Positions 46,447-55,404 of a stretch of 64,000 nt of DNA are shown here, one piece after another (position 1 is the stretch's first letter; the number at the start of each line of letters is the position of its first letter). Source of the stretch: an uncultured Saprospiraceae bacterium. Its GTDB lineage: Bacteria; Bacteroidota; Bacteroidia; Chitinophagales; Saprospiraceae. The notes under the pieces are model-generated. The model was not told the DNA's origin. It saw only the letters and a list, made by a program, of their open reading frames with translations, and did not search any database. Position numbers and translations under genes: made by a program. The stretch covers positions 62,001 through 126,000 of the forward strand of contig CALSOU010000005.1 in the NCBI GenBank assembly GCA_943788055.1, given 5' to 3'.

Positions 46447-46788
46447 ATGAAAGAACATACCCAATCAATCATTTCAGTTTTCGATAAATACGCAGAGCAA
46501 TATGCCGAACGGTATTCAGATATGTCCATTTACACCGAGATGATAAATTGTTTTATGGAGAGCTGCTCGACCGAGAGCAAGGTTTTAGACATTGCCTGTG
46601 GACCAGCAAATCTTCTTGAATTAATTCTTAGGAATTTCCCAGAGCTTGCAGTTACCGGCATTGATCTCTCACCTGCTATTCTTGAAATTGCAAGAGAGCG
46701 ATTTCCAAATGGTCATTTCTATGAGTTAGATATGAGAGCTGTTGATGAGATCAATGATCAATTTGATAGAATCTGTTGTAGTTTGTAA
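46447..46788 (+). pseudogene. N-terminal fragment of a SAM-dependent methyltransferase
   Basis: 113 codons of a class I methyltransferase: FDKYAEQYAERYSDM at the start, motif I in VLDIACGPANLLELIL near residue 50, GIDLSPAILEIARERFP (motif II/acidic loop), and the strand-4 region DQFDRICCS, where it stops abruptly. A complete domain would run on for about 80-100 residues. The break coincides with the T9SS-tail fragment in the next frame, so it is a fusion scar. The start is well supported. Confidence 0.75.
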
Positions 46789-46921
46789 TTCAATGGGACA
46801 GATCGTCCTAAGGTCAGAATTTACTGAGGTTGAAACACATCAATTATCACAAGGCGCTTACATTATTCATGTATCTATCATAGGGAATCAGATTATTTCT
46901 AAATCTTGGATCAAGCTTTAG
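46766..46921 (+). pseudogene. Type IX secretion C-terminal sorting-domain fragment
   Basis: In the frame one base away from the methyltransferase fragment, 51 codons read SVVVCNSMGQIVLRSEF, THQLSQGAYIIHVSIIGNQ and end SKSWIKL-stop. This matches the type A T9SS C-terminal domain pattern: [IV]-x-[ILV]-[YF]-[ND]-x-[LM]-G-Q, then L-S-x-G-x-Y, and a terminal K-x-[IVL]-K-L. It is the tail of a secreted cargo protein whose body is gone. The remaining ~200 bases to paaA show nothing I can assign. Confidence 0.65.
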
Positions 46922-47128
46922 GTTTTTTTAAATCAGGCTGGATTACATCGTTGAAACGAAAGGTGAAAACTTCCCGTGCATCAAGAAAAGTGGAGAAGAA
47001 GATGACATTTTACGAACAAATGTTCGTTTTGGTTTGTTGATTTTGAAATTGAGCTGTATTTTTACAGTAATGTTCTTCGTTATTTTAGTGACGTAGTGCC
47101 AAGACAAATAATCATCTAAATTAGAGTT

Positions 47129-48070
47129 ATGGACAATTTAAAAGAAAAAGCATTCCAAGATAAGATCGATCAAGATACTAGGATTGAGCCTAAAGATTGG
47201 ATGCCAGAGAATTATCGTAAGGCATTAATTAGACAGATCAGTCAGCATGCGCATTCAGAGATTGTTGGGATGTTACCTGAAGGCAATTGGGTGACAAGGG
47301 CTCCCAATCTTCGTCGTAAAGTTGCTTTATTGGCAAAAGTACAGGATGAGGCAGGACATGGACTTTATCTATATGCAGCAGCCGAAACGCTGGGAGTGAG
47401 TAGAGATGATTTGATTGATCAATTGCACACAGGTAAGGCCAAGTATTCTAGTATATTCAATTATCCTACTATTTCTTGGGCAGATATGGGGACGATTGGG
47501 TGGCTTGTAGATGGAGCTGCTATTATGAACCAGGTCCCGTTGTGCAGATGTAGTTATGGTCCGTATGCAAGAGCGATGGTTCGTGTATGTAAGGAAGAAA
47601 GTTTCCACCAAAGACAAGGATATGAGATTCTTTTGACTCTAAGTCGTGGCACTGAAGCTCAAAAGCAAATGCTTCAAGATTCTGTGAATAGATGGTGGTG
47701 GCCTTCACTTATGATGTTTGGTCCAAGTGACTCAGATTCTCCACACTCCGCACAATCAATGGCATGGAAAATCAAGCGCTTTTCCAATGACGAATTACGT
47801 CAAAGATTTGTGGATGCATGTGTTGATCAAGCAAGAATTCTTGGAGTTACCCTGCCAGATCCAGACTTGAAATGGAATGAGGAGAGAGGGCATTATGATT
47901 TCGGAGAAATTGATTGGGACGAATTTTGGCAGGTTGTGAAAGGTCACGGGCCATGTAATAAAGATCGTATAGAAACACGGGTAAAAGCATATGAAGATGG
48001 AGCCTGGGTGAGAGAAGCTGCGACTGCTTACGCTGAGAAGCAAGCCAAAAGAAAAGAGAAAGTAGCTTAA
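47129..48070 (+). CDS. paaA: Phenylacetyl-CoA 1,2-epoxidase catalytic subunit PaaA
   Basis: 313 residues. The di-iron oxygenase subunit that epoxidises the ring of phenylacetyl-CoA within the PaaABCE complex. Ferritin-like iron ligands are visible: Glu in [17 protein letters not shown], ExxH in [15 protein letters not shown], and [30 protein letters not shown] and [12 protein letters not shown] are also typical. First gene of a paaABCD operon; spacing to paaB is 36 bases. A paaE reductase, paaK ligase and the later pathway genes are not in the window. Confidence 0.97.
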   Translation: MDNLKEKAFQDKIDQDTRIEPKDWMPENYRKALIRQISQHAHSEIVGMLPEGNWVTRAPNLRRKVALLAKVQDEAGHGLYLYAAAETLGVSRDDLIDQLHTGKAKYSSIFNYPTISWADMGTIGWLVDGAAIMNQVPLCRCSYGPYARAMVRVCKEESFHQRQGYEILLTLSRGTEAQKQMLQDSVNRWWWPSLMMFGPSDSDSPHSAQSMAWKIKRFSNDELRQRFVDACVDQARILGVTLPDPDLKWNEERGHYDFGEIDWDEFWQVVKGHGPCNKDRIETRVKAYEDGAWVREAATAYAEKQAKRKEKVA

Positions 48071-48106
48071 GTTAGAATATTCACACAATAACTAATACTA
48101 AATATA

Positions 48107-48388
48107 ATGAAAGATTGGCCACTATACGAAGTCTTTATTCGAAGTAAAGCAGGTCTTCATCATCGACACGTGGGAAGTTTGCATGCTGCTGATGATACTA
48201 TGGCGATAGAGCACGCGAGAGATGTTTATTGTCGAAGAAATGAAGGCGTGAGTATCTGGGTTGTAAAATCAGATGATATTGTCGCAAATGATCCGGCCGA
48301 GTCTGATGCATTATTTAACCCAGCTGAAAATAAAGTCTATCGTCATCCGACTTTTTACGACCTTCCTGATAACGTAAAGCACATGTAA
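48107..48388 (+). CDS. paaB: Phenylacetyl-CoA 1,2-epoxidase subunit PaaB
   Basis: 93 residues, typical of the small structural subunit that bridges PaaAC heterodimers. Start MKDWPLYEVFIRSKAGLHHR and the middle GSLHAADDTMAIEHARDVY are family hallmarks, as is SIWVVKSDDIVAND. The paaC start follows 12 bases after its stop. Confidence 0.96.
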   Translation: MKDWPLYEVFIRSKAGLHHRHVGSLHAADDTMAIEHARDVYCRRNEGVSIWVVKSDDIVANDPAESDALFNPAENKVYRHPTFYDLPDNVKHM

Positions 48389-48400
48389 TTCCCAAAGATC

Positions 48401-49147
48401 ATGAACAAAGATTTACACAATTATATCATCCAGTTGGGAGACAACTCTCTAATCCTTGGACATCGTATTTCAGAATGGTGCGGTCATGGACCTGTTCTTG
48501 AGCAGGATATCGCCTTAACTAACATTGCACTTGATCATGTAGGACAAGCACGTATGTATTACCAGCTAGCTGCAACGATGGAGCCTGGTAAAACAGAAGA
48601 TGATTATGCATATTTGCGAACTGTAACTGAGTACAAAAATCTACTTCTGCTCGAACAAGAGAACAAAGATTTCGGATATACGATCGCTCGGTCTTTTTAT
48701 TACGATCAATTTCACCTTCTAATACTTAGAGTTTTGAAATCTTGCGGGAATAAAGATCTATCTGAAATTGCTGCGCAAGCATATAAAGAAGTTAGTTATC
48801 ATTGTCGATTTTCATCAGATTGGGTGAAGAGATTGGGCGATGGAACGGAAGAAAGTCATCGAAGAATTCAAAGAGCTTTGGACGAATTCTTTCCTTATAC
48901 TGCAGAATTTTTTGCCCCTTCAGAGGCAGACAATTATATGGCAGGTAAATATGGAGTTGATCTTAGCAAGCTTTCTTCACAATGGAGTGTGATAGTTGAA
49001 AACATTGTTCGAGAAGCAACTCTTACAATGCCAACAACACCATACCCGCAACTAGGTGGGAAGCAAGGACGTCATTCTGAAAAATTAGGCTTCATTTTAA
49101 CTGAGCTGCAGTATATGCAAAGAACATATCCAAATAGTACATGGTAA
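48401..49147 (+). CDS. paaC: Phenylacetyl-CoA 1,2-epoxidase subunit PaaC
   Basis: 248 residues. A PaaA-like ferritin fold that has a structural rather than catalytic role in the complex. Recognisable segments: LGDNSLILGHRISEWCGHGP at the N-terminus, DIALTNIALDHVGQARMYYQ, FGYTIARSFYYDQFHLLIL, and EVSYHCRFSSDWVKRLGDGT. Its end overlaps paaD by 7 bases. Confidence 0.96.
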   Translation: MNKDLHNYIIQLGDNSLILGHRISEWCGHGPVLEQDIALTNIALDHVGQARMYYQLAATMEPGKTEDDYAYLRTVTEYKNLLLLEQENKDFGYTIARSFYYDQFHLLILRVLKSCGNKDLSEIAAQAYKEVSYHCRFSSDWVKRLGDGTEESHRRIQRALDEFFPYTAEFFAPSEADNYMAGKYGVDLSKLSSQWSVIVENIVREATLTMPTTPYPQLGGKQGRHSEKLGFILTELQYMQRTYPNSTW

Positions 49148-49656
49148 ATCAATCATCCATACGTGAACAGTTATCAACTGAAATTCAAGACATTTATAAT
49201 GTTTTGGACACAGTGCTTGATCCAGAAGTGCCGGTGCTTACTGTCGTTGATTTAGGGATTATCCGTAACGTGCGGAAAGAAAACGGTACTATTCAAGTTG
49301 ACATTTGTCCGACATATAGCGGCTGTCCCGCACTCGATGTAATTGCAATTGATATTAAGTTTGCTTTGGATCAGGCATGCTTTACAAATTCCAAAGTAAA
49401 TTATATCCTGGACCAACCTTGGACGACCAACTGGATTTCAGAAGACGGCAAAAGGAAGTTGAAGGAATATGGAATTGCGCCTCCGCAAGGATCTCCGGAC
49501 AAAGGTCAACTTGGCGAAATGGACAAAACAATAATTTGTCCGATATGCGATTCAAAGAATACCGAGATGATCAGTGCATTTGGATCAACTGCCTGTAAAT
49601 CTTTGTACAGGTGTAAAGATTGTCTTGAACCTTTCGACTATTTCAAGTGCCACTAA
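49141..49656 (+). CDS. paaD: PaaD, assembly/maturation factor of the epoxidase
   Basis: 171 residues. An N-terminal MIP18 (DUF59) domain (LDPEVPVLTVVDLGIIRNV, TYSGCPALDVI) precedes a C-terminal zinc-ribbon with four Cys (CPICDSKN...CKDCLEPF). PaaD is thought to mature the Fe-S centre of PaaE or the di-iron complex. The translational overlap with paaC fixes the start. The 205-base space before the next gene holds only that gene's promoter. Confidence 0.95.
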   Translation: MVNQSSIREQLSTEIQDIYNVLDTVLDPEVPVLTVVDLGIIRNVRKENGTIQVDICPTYSGCPALDVIAIDIKFALDQACFTNSKVNYILDQPWTTNWISEDGKRKLKEYGIAPPQGSPDKGQLGEMDKTIICPICDSKNTEMISAFGSTACKSLYRCKDCLEPFDYFKCH

Positions 49657-49805
49657 AAGTCTTGCTTCTTAGTTAAAAATCTTAGTATGACTAGAATATA
49701 TTTTAAGCAATATAGAACGTAAGTTGAAAGCCCAGCACGGTCAAAATACTTGTATTAAGGTTCAAACATCATCTTGTAGGTTCATTACACATAAACTTCT
49801 CTGCC

Positions 49806-49813
49806 TATTTTTG
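49806..49813 (+). promoter_or_regulatory. Candidate -7 box for the DUF4294 gene (TATTTTTG)
   Basis: TAnnTTTG match 48 bases before the DUF4294 start codon. Confidence 0.45.
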
Positions 49814-49861
49814 CGTTTCAATCACAAGAGGTAGTATTAAGAAGGCTATCAAATTATCAAG

Positions 49862-50506
49862 ATGAAAATAAATAAACTACAAAATATTATCAGAACTTAC
49901 ATCCTGATATTCATGCTAGGATGTACAAGTCTATTGAGCCTAACAGCTCAAGAGGATTATGACTATAAGACGACTCAAGTTGTCTTTGATGGTAAAGTTT
50001 ACACGGCCATGATATCTTCTTATGATACCATAATTCTTCAACAATTGGAAGATGTGAGTATTTCTGCGCCAAGGACTTTTGAGGATTATGACGAATACAG
50101 AAAGTATATTCGTTATCGTCGATATGCACAGAAGGTATATCCCTACGCTGTGGAAGCTATTAAGATATTTCGCGAACTTGAAGTAGCAACTGCTGATTTG
50201 AATCGACGAAAAAGTAAGAGACATGTAAGAAGATTACAAAAGGACCTCAAAAGAGAATTCTCTGATCCATTGAAAAACCTGACCAAAACTCAAGGCTTAA
50301 TACTTACTAAGATGATCGAGCGGGAGCTTGATACTCCGATGTATGATCTTATTAAAGATCTAAAAGGTGGATTTACTGCAGGTTATTATAATCAATTTGG
50401 AAAGCTATATGGATACAAACTGAAAGAGGGATATATCGAAGGTGCGGATAAAATTATGGACATCGTTTTACAGGACTACAATATTTCCTACGAAGTTCCT
50501 AAATAA
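49862..50506 (+). CDS. DUF4294 family exported protein
   Basis: 214 residues. A signal peptide of ~30 residues ends near LTAQ. The rest fits DUF4294, a Bacteroidota periplasmic family of unknown function: YRKYIRYRRYAQKVYPYAV, then a helical middle and GQ-like TKTQGLILTKMIERELD, ending with the GFTAGYYNQFGKLYG block. The next gene (diphosphomevalonate decarboxylase) begins within about 20 bases, so the two share a transcript. Confidence 0.85.
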   Translation: MKINKLQNIIRTYILIFMLGCTSLLSLTAQEDYDYKTTQVVFDGKVYTAMISSYDTIILQQLEDVSISAPRTFEDYDEYRKYIRYRRYAQKVYPYAVEAIKIFRELEVATADLNRRKSKRHVRRLQKDLKREFSDPLKNLTKTQGLILTKMIERELDTPMYDLIKDLKGGFTAGYYNQFGKLYGYKLKEGYIEGADKIMDIVLQDYNISYEVPK

Positions 50507-50523
50507 AAATGCAAATTTGTTGC

Positions 50524-51669
50524 ATGAAGAAATACATCAATCCTAACCTACTCATAGACTGGAATCTCAAGGAAACCGAAACAGATCGGAAACGAGAACG
50601 CAACGGAGGATACAGATGGAAAAGCCCATCAAATTTAGCTATTATCAAATACTGGGGTAAACACGGTAATCAATTACCTAGAAACCCATCTATTAGTATG
50701 ACTCTGCAGGCTGCATTTACGGAGACTCAGATGAACTACTACCTTGCAACTGGTAAGAACCAGCTTGTAACGTTTAGCTATAATGGTAAAGAGAATAAAG
50801 CTTTTGCGGCTAGAATCATTCGATTCTTTGACTCTTTACGTCCTGTATTTCCATTTATTGATGATTTTGAATACGATATGTATTCTACAAATTCATTTCC
50901 TCACGGTAGTGGAATAGCAAGTTCTGCATCTGCTATGAGTGCGGTAGCGCTTTGTCTTTGCGATATAGAAAGAGAACATTTTGGTACGCTTCAAGATGAT
51001 GAAGCATTCTATGAAAAAGCATCTTACGTTGCTAGACTAGGTAGTGGATCGGCAGCAAGGTCAGTATATGGAGGATGGACTGAATGGGGAACGCATGAGT
51101 GTGATCCCTCTTTAACTGATTATTGGGCGACACAGCTGACTGAAATTCATCCTAGTTTTCAACACATGAAGGATATGATTTTAATCACAAGCAGTGCCGA
51201 AAAATCAGTATCTAGTTCAGCCGGACACCAACTGATGGAAGGGAACGTTTATGCAGACGTTCGTTACCAACAGGCAAAAGATCGGATTCCTCTTCTTTTA
51301 TCCGCGCTTAAAACCGGAGATTGGGGCACCTTTGGAAAAATCGCTGAAAACGAAGCACTAACACTGCATGCTCTCATGATGAGTAGCGAAGAGTCATATA
51401 TTTTGATGCATCCAAATTCTCTTGCAATTATTGAGATCATCCGTGAATACAGAAGAGAAACAGGGCATCATGTATACTTCAGTTTAGATGCTGGTCCAAA
51501 CATTCACATGCTTTATCCTGCTGCGATTGATATTGAAGTTCGAAAGTTTGTAGATGAAAGATTAGAACAGTATTGTCAAGGAGGACAAATTATTTACGAT
51601 CAAGTAGGCATAGGTCCAGAAAGGCAAGAATCAGATCTTGGAATCTATTCTAGCTTCGTTCAGAGTTAA
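50524..51669 (+). CDS. mvaD: Diphosphomevalonate decarboxylase
   Basis: 381 residues from the ATG at 50524; an ATG five codons upstream (50509) is possible. A GHMP-fold enzyme that decarboxylates mevalonate diphosphate to isopentenyl diphosphate, the last step of the mevalonate pathway. Visible: SNLAIIKYWGKHGNQLPRNP (substrate loop), the GHMP motif FPHGSGIASSASAMSAVAL, LGSGSAARSVYGGWTEWG, and the conserved SLDAGPNIHMLY near the C-terminus. The other mevalonate genes are outside the window. It indicates use of the mevalonate rather than the MEP route, supplying the prenyl chains used by menA and the GGGPS downstream. Confidence 0.94.
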   Translation: MKKYINPNLLIDWNLKETETDRKRERNGGYRWKSPSNLAIIKYWGKHGNQLPRNPSISMTLQAAFTETQMNYYLATGKNQLVTFSYNGKENKAFAARIIRFFDSLRPVFPFIDDFEYDMYSTNSFPHGSGIASSASAMSAVALCLCDIEREHFGTLQDDEAFYEKASYVARLGSGSAARSVYGGWTEWGTHECDPSLTDYWATQLTEIHPSFQHMKDMILITSSAEKSVSSSAGHQLMEGNVYADVRYQQAKDRIPLLLSALKTGDWGTFGKIAENEALTLHALMMSSEESYILMHPNSLAIIEIIREYRRETGHHVYFSLDAGPNIHMLYPAAIDIEVRKFVDERLEQYCQGGQIIYDQVGIGPERQESDLGIYSSFVQS

Positions 51670-51694
51670 AAAACATATTTATAAACAACACTTC

Positions 51695-52243
51695 ATGATT
51701 AACAAATTAAGGACATTATTGCTTTTATGTATTGGGTTATTTTTGAATCAGTTTTCATTTGCCCAGGTTAACAGTGATTCTAACAATAAGCCTAAATTAA
51801 GTAGTAAATCCTTTGAGCGCACTGTTAATGCGATGATCAAGGAATCAGTGCCTCTCATGCGTGTTCAAGAGTTAAAAGCTAATCAAGATAAGTATGTTTT
51901 GCTTGACGCAAGGGAAGTAAATGAATATCAAGTATCGCATATTGAAAAGGCGCTTTACATAGGTTACGACCAATGGGATGACACTGTTTTGAGTGATCTA
52001 GATAAGGATGCTCCCATAGTGGTTTATTGTTCGATTGGTGTTCGTTCAGAAGACATTGGTGAAAAACTTCAAGAAAGAGGTTTTACGAATGTTCACAATC
52101 TATATGGCAGCATATTTGAGTGGGCAAATCAAGGTTATCCGCTTGTTGACAATGCAGGTTATCCAACAATGAAAATTCACGGATTTAGCTGGCTGTGGGG
52201 TAAGTGGATGACCAACGAGCATTTTGAAAAAGTCTATGAATAG
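51695..52243 (+). CDS. Exported rhodanese-like domain protein
   Basis: 182 residues from the ATG at 51695, which opens a signal peptide (MINKLRTLLLLCIGLF...FAQV). A single rhodanese domain follows: LLDAREVNEYQVSHIEKAL, then the active-site Cys loop VVYCSIGVRSED, and the tail NLYGSIFEWANQGYPLVD. The intact Cys suggests sulfurtransferase or thiol-binding activity in the periplasm. Longer upstream frame (from 51638) overlaps mvaD and is not needed. Confidence 0.88.
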   Translation: MINKLRTLLLLCIGLFLNQFSFAQVNSDSNNKPKLSSKSFERTVNAMIKESVPLMRVQELKANQDKYVLLDAREVNEYQVSHIEKALYIGYDQWDDTVLSDLDKDAPIVVYCSIGVRSEDIGEKLQERGFTNVHNLYGSIFEWANQGYPLVDNAGYPTMKIHGFSWLWGKWMTNEHFEKVYE

Positions 52244-52329
52244 CATTTCAAATGAATTGTCTATGAGCTTAGCTCAAAACAATAAATATATTGTTGGGAC
52301 TAATACCCAGAAAGATATGTGGCGTTCCT

Positions 52330-53292
52330 TTAAAATAAGTCTTTAATGATATCCTCTTCAGTAATACCTTTCGCTTCTGCTTTATAATTACGTACAATTC
52401 TGTGACGTAATACATAATTGGCAATAGCTTGAACGTCTGCTATATCTGGAGAATACTTCCCGTGAATAGCTGCGTAGCATTTGGCACCTAAAACTAGATA
52501 TTGCGATGCTCGAGGACCTGCTCCCCATGATATGTAATTGTTTACAGAGTCAGTAGCTCTTTCCGTTCCAGGCCTAGTCTTAGAAACTAGAGAAACTGCA
52601 TATTCTAAGACATTATCTGCAATAGGAATTCGTTTAATTAGCTGCTGGTAACTCATAATCTGTTCAGCTGTAACGATATGCTTGAGATCAGCTACTTTAT
52701 TGGAAGTGGTTGTTTTTACAACTTGAAGCTCTTCTTCGTAAGACGGATAGTCTAAAGGAATATTGAACATAAATCTATCAAGTTGCGCTTCTGGAAGTGG
52801 GTAAGTTCCCTCTTGTTCGATAGGATTCTGCGTAGCGAGAACAAAAAACGGTTTTGGTAGTAAATGTCTATGACCATTTACAGTCACACTTCTTTCTTGC
52901 ATTGCCTCCAGTAGTGCTGCCTGCGTTTTTGGAGGAGTACGGTTGATCTCATCAGCAAGAACAATATTTGAGAACAACGGTCCGGGGTTGAATTGAAAAG
53001 ATCTACTTTCATCCAGTATTTCAGCACCTGTAATATCCGTTGGCATCAAATCTGGAGTAAATTGAATTCTTTTAAATTTAAGGTCAAGAACTTCCGATAT
53101 TGTTGATACTAGTAGTGTCTTTGCTAGACCAGGAACTCCGACGAGCAAACTATGACCATTACTAAACAATGATATAATTACAGCTTGTACAACATCCGTT
53201 TGTCCGACAATAACCTTAGAGATTTCTTGAGATAAATCTTTATAGGATTTTGCCAACTGATCAACACCTTCTTTATCTGAACTGAATTGCAT
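52330..53292 (-). CDS. MoxR-family AAA+ ATPase
   Basis: 320 residues. Walker A GVPGLAKTLL near residue 57, Walker B with NIVLADEINRTPPKTQAALLE near 113, sensor 1 FVLATQNPIEQEG and arginine-containing LPEAQLDRFMFNI. MoxR proteins act as chaperones that insert metals or assemble complexes, usually with DUF58 and vWA partners (Bat operon). Here no such partner is adjacent: the neighbours are a plus-strand rhodanese and menA. Confidence 0.95.
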   Translation of the reverse strand: MQFSSDKEGVDQLAKSYKDLSQEISKVIVGQTDVVQAVIISLFSNGHSLLVGVPGLAKTLLVSTISEVLDLKFKRIQFTPDLMPTDITGAEILDESRSFQFNPGPLFSNIVLADEINRTPPKTQAALLEAMQERSVTVNGHRHLLPKPFFVLATQNPIEQEGTYPLPEAQLDRFMFNIPLDYPSYEEELQVVKTTTSNKVADLKHIVTAEQIMSYQQLIKRIPIADNVLEYAVSLVSKTRPGTERATDSVNNYISWGAGPRASQYLVLGAKCYAAIHGKYSPDIADVQAIANYVLRHRIVRNYKAEAKGITEEDIIKDLF

Positions 53293-53340
53293 GTATGCTT
53301 AATATTTTGTTTGTCGGAAACACTTCCGTAAAATCGTTTC

Positions 53341-53348
53341 CAAAAATA
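53341..53348 (-). promoter_or_regulatory. Candidate moxR -7 box (TATTTTTG)
   Basis: Minus-strand TAnnTTTG match about 49 bases upstream of the MoxR start. The 390-base gap between this gene and menA shows no frame or repeat besides a short CGGAA-ACAC-TTCCG hairpin at about 53313-53330 and the menA promoter. Confidence 0.45.
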
Positions 53349-53657
53349 GAATTTAAAACATTAACAACGTGAAAAATGCAATTTTGTTATAAGCGAGATC
53401 TTAATTGACTACAGCTAGATTCCCGAAACTTTAGCTATTTGTGTGCGTTTAATAAATGTATAGTTAGAGCTTAACGTACATTATTGATTAGATCTTTGTA
53501 ATGAGAGCTAGAACGTCAAAAAAATAGGGGATTTTGCGAATTATCCATCGCTACTACTATGGTGATGGAGTAAAATGAAGCTTGCTCCTTAATTTGCAGC
53601 CGTTTTAGGTAGCAATAGATTATTTAATGGATAATACGGGTTGATAGTTTAATATAG

Positions 53658-53665
53658 TATTTTTG
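53658..53665 (+). promoter_or_regulatory. Candidate menA -7 box (TATTTTTG)
   Basis: TAnnTTTG match 35 bases before the menA ATG at 53700, with a TTG 14 bases further upstream (closer than the usual ~19). Confidence 0.45.
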
Positions 53666-53699
53666 GTGCATCATAAAATTAAAATTGAAAGTCATTCTG

Positions 53700-54602
53700 A
53701 TGGCAACAGCAAAAGCATGGATCAAGGCATTTAGATTAAGGTCACTTCCCTTAGCTATCGCTTGCATTTCAATGGGAAGCATTCTAGCTGCTACTGCTGG
53801 TCAGATGAAGTGGGGAGTTTTCATTCTATCTCTTATTACTACCATTTGTTTGCAAATACTAAGTAACCTTGCAAATGACTACGGTGATGCCGCGAGTGGT
53901 TTGGATGGTGATCAACGTGTTGGTCCCAAAAGATCAGTACAATCAGGAGAAATCACTTCAAAAGCGATGTTTAATGCGGTGATTGTTTTTAGCGTATTAA
54001 GTTTGATATCAGGTATTGCATTAATTGCTGTAGGAGTTGGGTTTAGTGTCAAATTTGTGGTATTTCTATTAGTAGGACTTTTGGCGATAGCCGGAGCGAT
54101 CAAATACACGATGGGTAAGAACCCATATGGATATGCTGGATTAGGGGATCTTTCTGTTTTCATATTTTTCGGTATTGTGGGTGTTATGGGAACGTACTTT
54201 TTGCACACCAAAACGATAGATTGGTTATCAGTTTTACCAGCTATGAGCTGTAGTTTTTTTGCAGTGGCTGTACTCAATGTTAATAACATAAGGGATATTG
54301 AATCAGATCGACTCAGCGGCAAGATTTCTATTCCGGTTCGCATTGGTAGAGATCGTGCTGTTATTTATCACTATGCAATTCTGCTTGCAGGTGTTTTATG
54401 TAGCTCAATCTATGTGGTTATTCACTATGAAGGTTTATTTCAATTATTATTCCTGATTATTCTTCCATTTTTATATAAGAATGCAACAGCGGTCCGGTCC
54501 TTCACAGATGCTGATCGCCTTGATCCTTATCTCAAACAAATGGCCTTGACGACTTTGTTGTTTGTCGTTACTTTCGGAGTAGGGCAATTAATTTATCTAT
54601 AA
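53700..54602 (+). CDS. menA: 1,4-Dihydroxy-2-naphthoate polyprenyltransferase
   Basis: 300 residues from the ATG at 53700 (MATAKAWIKAFRLRSLPLA); a TTG at 53685 is weaker. A UbiA-family membrane enzyme with eight or nine helices that attaches the polyprenyl chain to DHNA. Both Asp-rich motifs are visible: NLANDYGDAASGLDGDQRVG with PKRSVQSGEI, and NVNNIRDIESDRLSGK. It completes, with menD, C and E, a large part of the menaquinone pathway. The GGGPS gene follows 56 bases on; both use long prenyl diphosphates. Confidence 0.96.
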   Translation: MATAKAWIKAFRLRSLPLAIACISMGSILAATAGQMKWGVFILSLITTICLQILSNLANDYGDAASGLDGDQRVGPKRSVQSGEITSKAMFNAVIVFSVLSLISGIALIAVGVGFSVKFVVFLLVGLLAIAGAIKYTMGKNPYGYAGLGDLSVFIFFGIVGVMGTYFLHTKTIDWLSVLPAMSCSFFAVAVLNVNNIRDIESDRLSGKISIPVRIGRDRAVIYHYAILLAGVLCSSIYVVIHYEGLFQLLFLIILPFLYKNATAVRSFTDADRLDPYLKQMALTTLLFVVTFGVGQLIYL

Positions 54603-54658
54603 CAGCCTAATAACTAGTTTTTGGACAATATCGCTATCTTTGTTTTTCAATATAGCGT

Positions 54659-55402
54659 ATGAAATCATCAATTTATCAGGATTTAGTTTCTGCAAAGAAA
54701 GCAAAGACCAAGCGACTTGCTATACTCATCGATCCCGATAAGTTGCGGTTAACGAAAGTAGATCATATTATCGAGTTAGCGACTGCTGCTAAAGTTGATT
54801 ATTTCTTCATCGGTGGAAGTTTGATTGTAAACAACATGCTGGATGAGGTGATTAAGATGATAAAAGATCGTTGCACTATACCTACAGTTTTGTTTCCTGG
54901 AAATTCGTACCAATTATCATATTATGCTGATGGCATGTTGTTTTTGTCGTTGATTTCTGGGCGTAATGCTGAGCTTTTGATCGGAAATCAGGTTATTGCG
55001 GCTCCTTATTTGAAGATTAGCCCGTTGGAAGTAATTTCAACAGGATATATGTTGGTCGACGGCGGTGTGACAACTACTGTACAATATATCAGCAATACTA
55101 ACCCGATTCCTAGAAACAAGGAAGATATTGCTGTTTCTACGGCCATTGCAGGTGAAATGCTGGGTCTTAAGCAACTTTTTTTGGATGCTGGAAGTGGCGC
55201 CTTGCACTGCGTGCCAACTGAAATGATTGAGTCTGTTAGTCAAGCAGTTGAAATTCCAGTAATAGTAGGAGGAGGTATTTCTGATGCGGGTCAAGCCCAA
55301 AAGATTGTACAAGCAGGAGCGGATATGATCGTTGTGGGAAATGCAGTTGAAAAAGACCCTACATTAATTACGGATATTTCCAAAGTACTTGGTAAAATAT
55401 AA
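54659..55402 (+). CDS. Geranylgeranylglyceryl phosphate synthase family protein (PcrB/GGGPS)
   Basis: 247 residues, TIM-barrel prenyltransferase. GGGPS joins glycerol-1-phosphate to a polyprenyl diphosphate, the first step of archaeal ether lipids; Bacteroidota carry a group II form shown active in some members. Motifs: LAILIDPDKLRL, DYFFIGGSL, TVLFPGNSYQLS, MLVDGGVTTTVQYIS followed by NTNPIPRNKED, LDAGSGALHCVPTEM, and VGGGISDAGQAQKIVQAGAD with VVGNAVE (phosphate-binding). All typical catalytic segments are present, so activity is likely; the lipid product and a partner glycerol-1-phosphate dehydrogenase are unknown here. The next gene begins 2 bases after the stop. Confidence 0.93.
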   Translation: MKSSIYQDLVSAKKAKTKRLAILIDPDKLRLTKVDHIIELATAAKVDYFFIGGSLIVNNMLDEVIKMIKDRCTIPTVLFPGNSYQLSYYADGMLFLSLISGRNAELLIGNQVIAAPYLKISPLEVISTGYMLVDGGVTTTVQYISNTNPIPRNKEDIAVSTAIAGEMLGLKQLFLDAGSGALHCVPTEMIESVSQAVEIPVIVGGGISDAGQAQKIVQAGADMIVVGNAVEKDPTLITDISKVLGKI

Positions 55403-55404
55403 AG

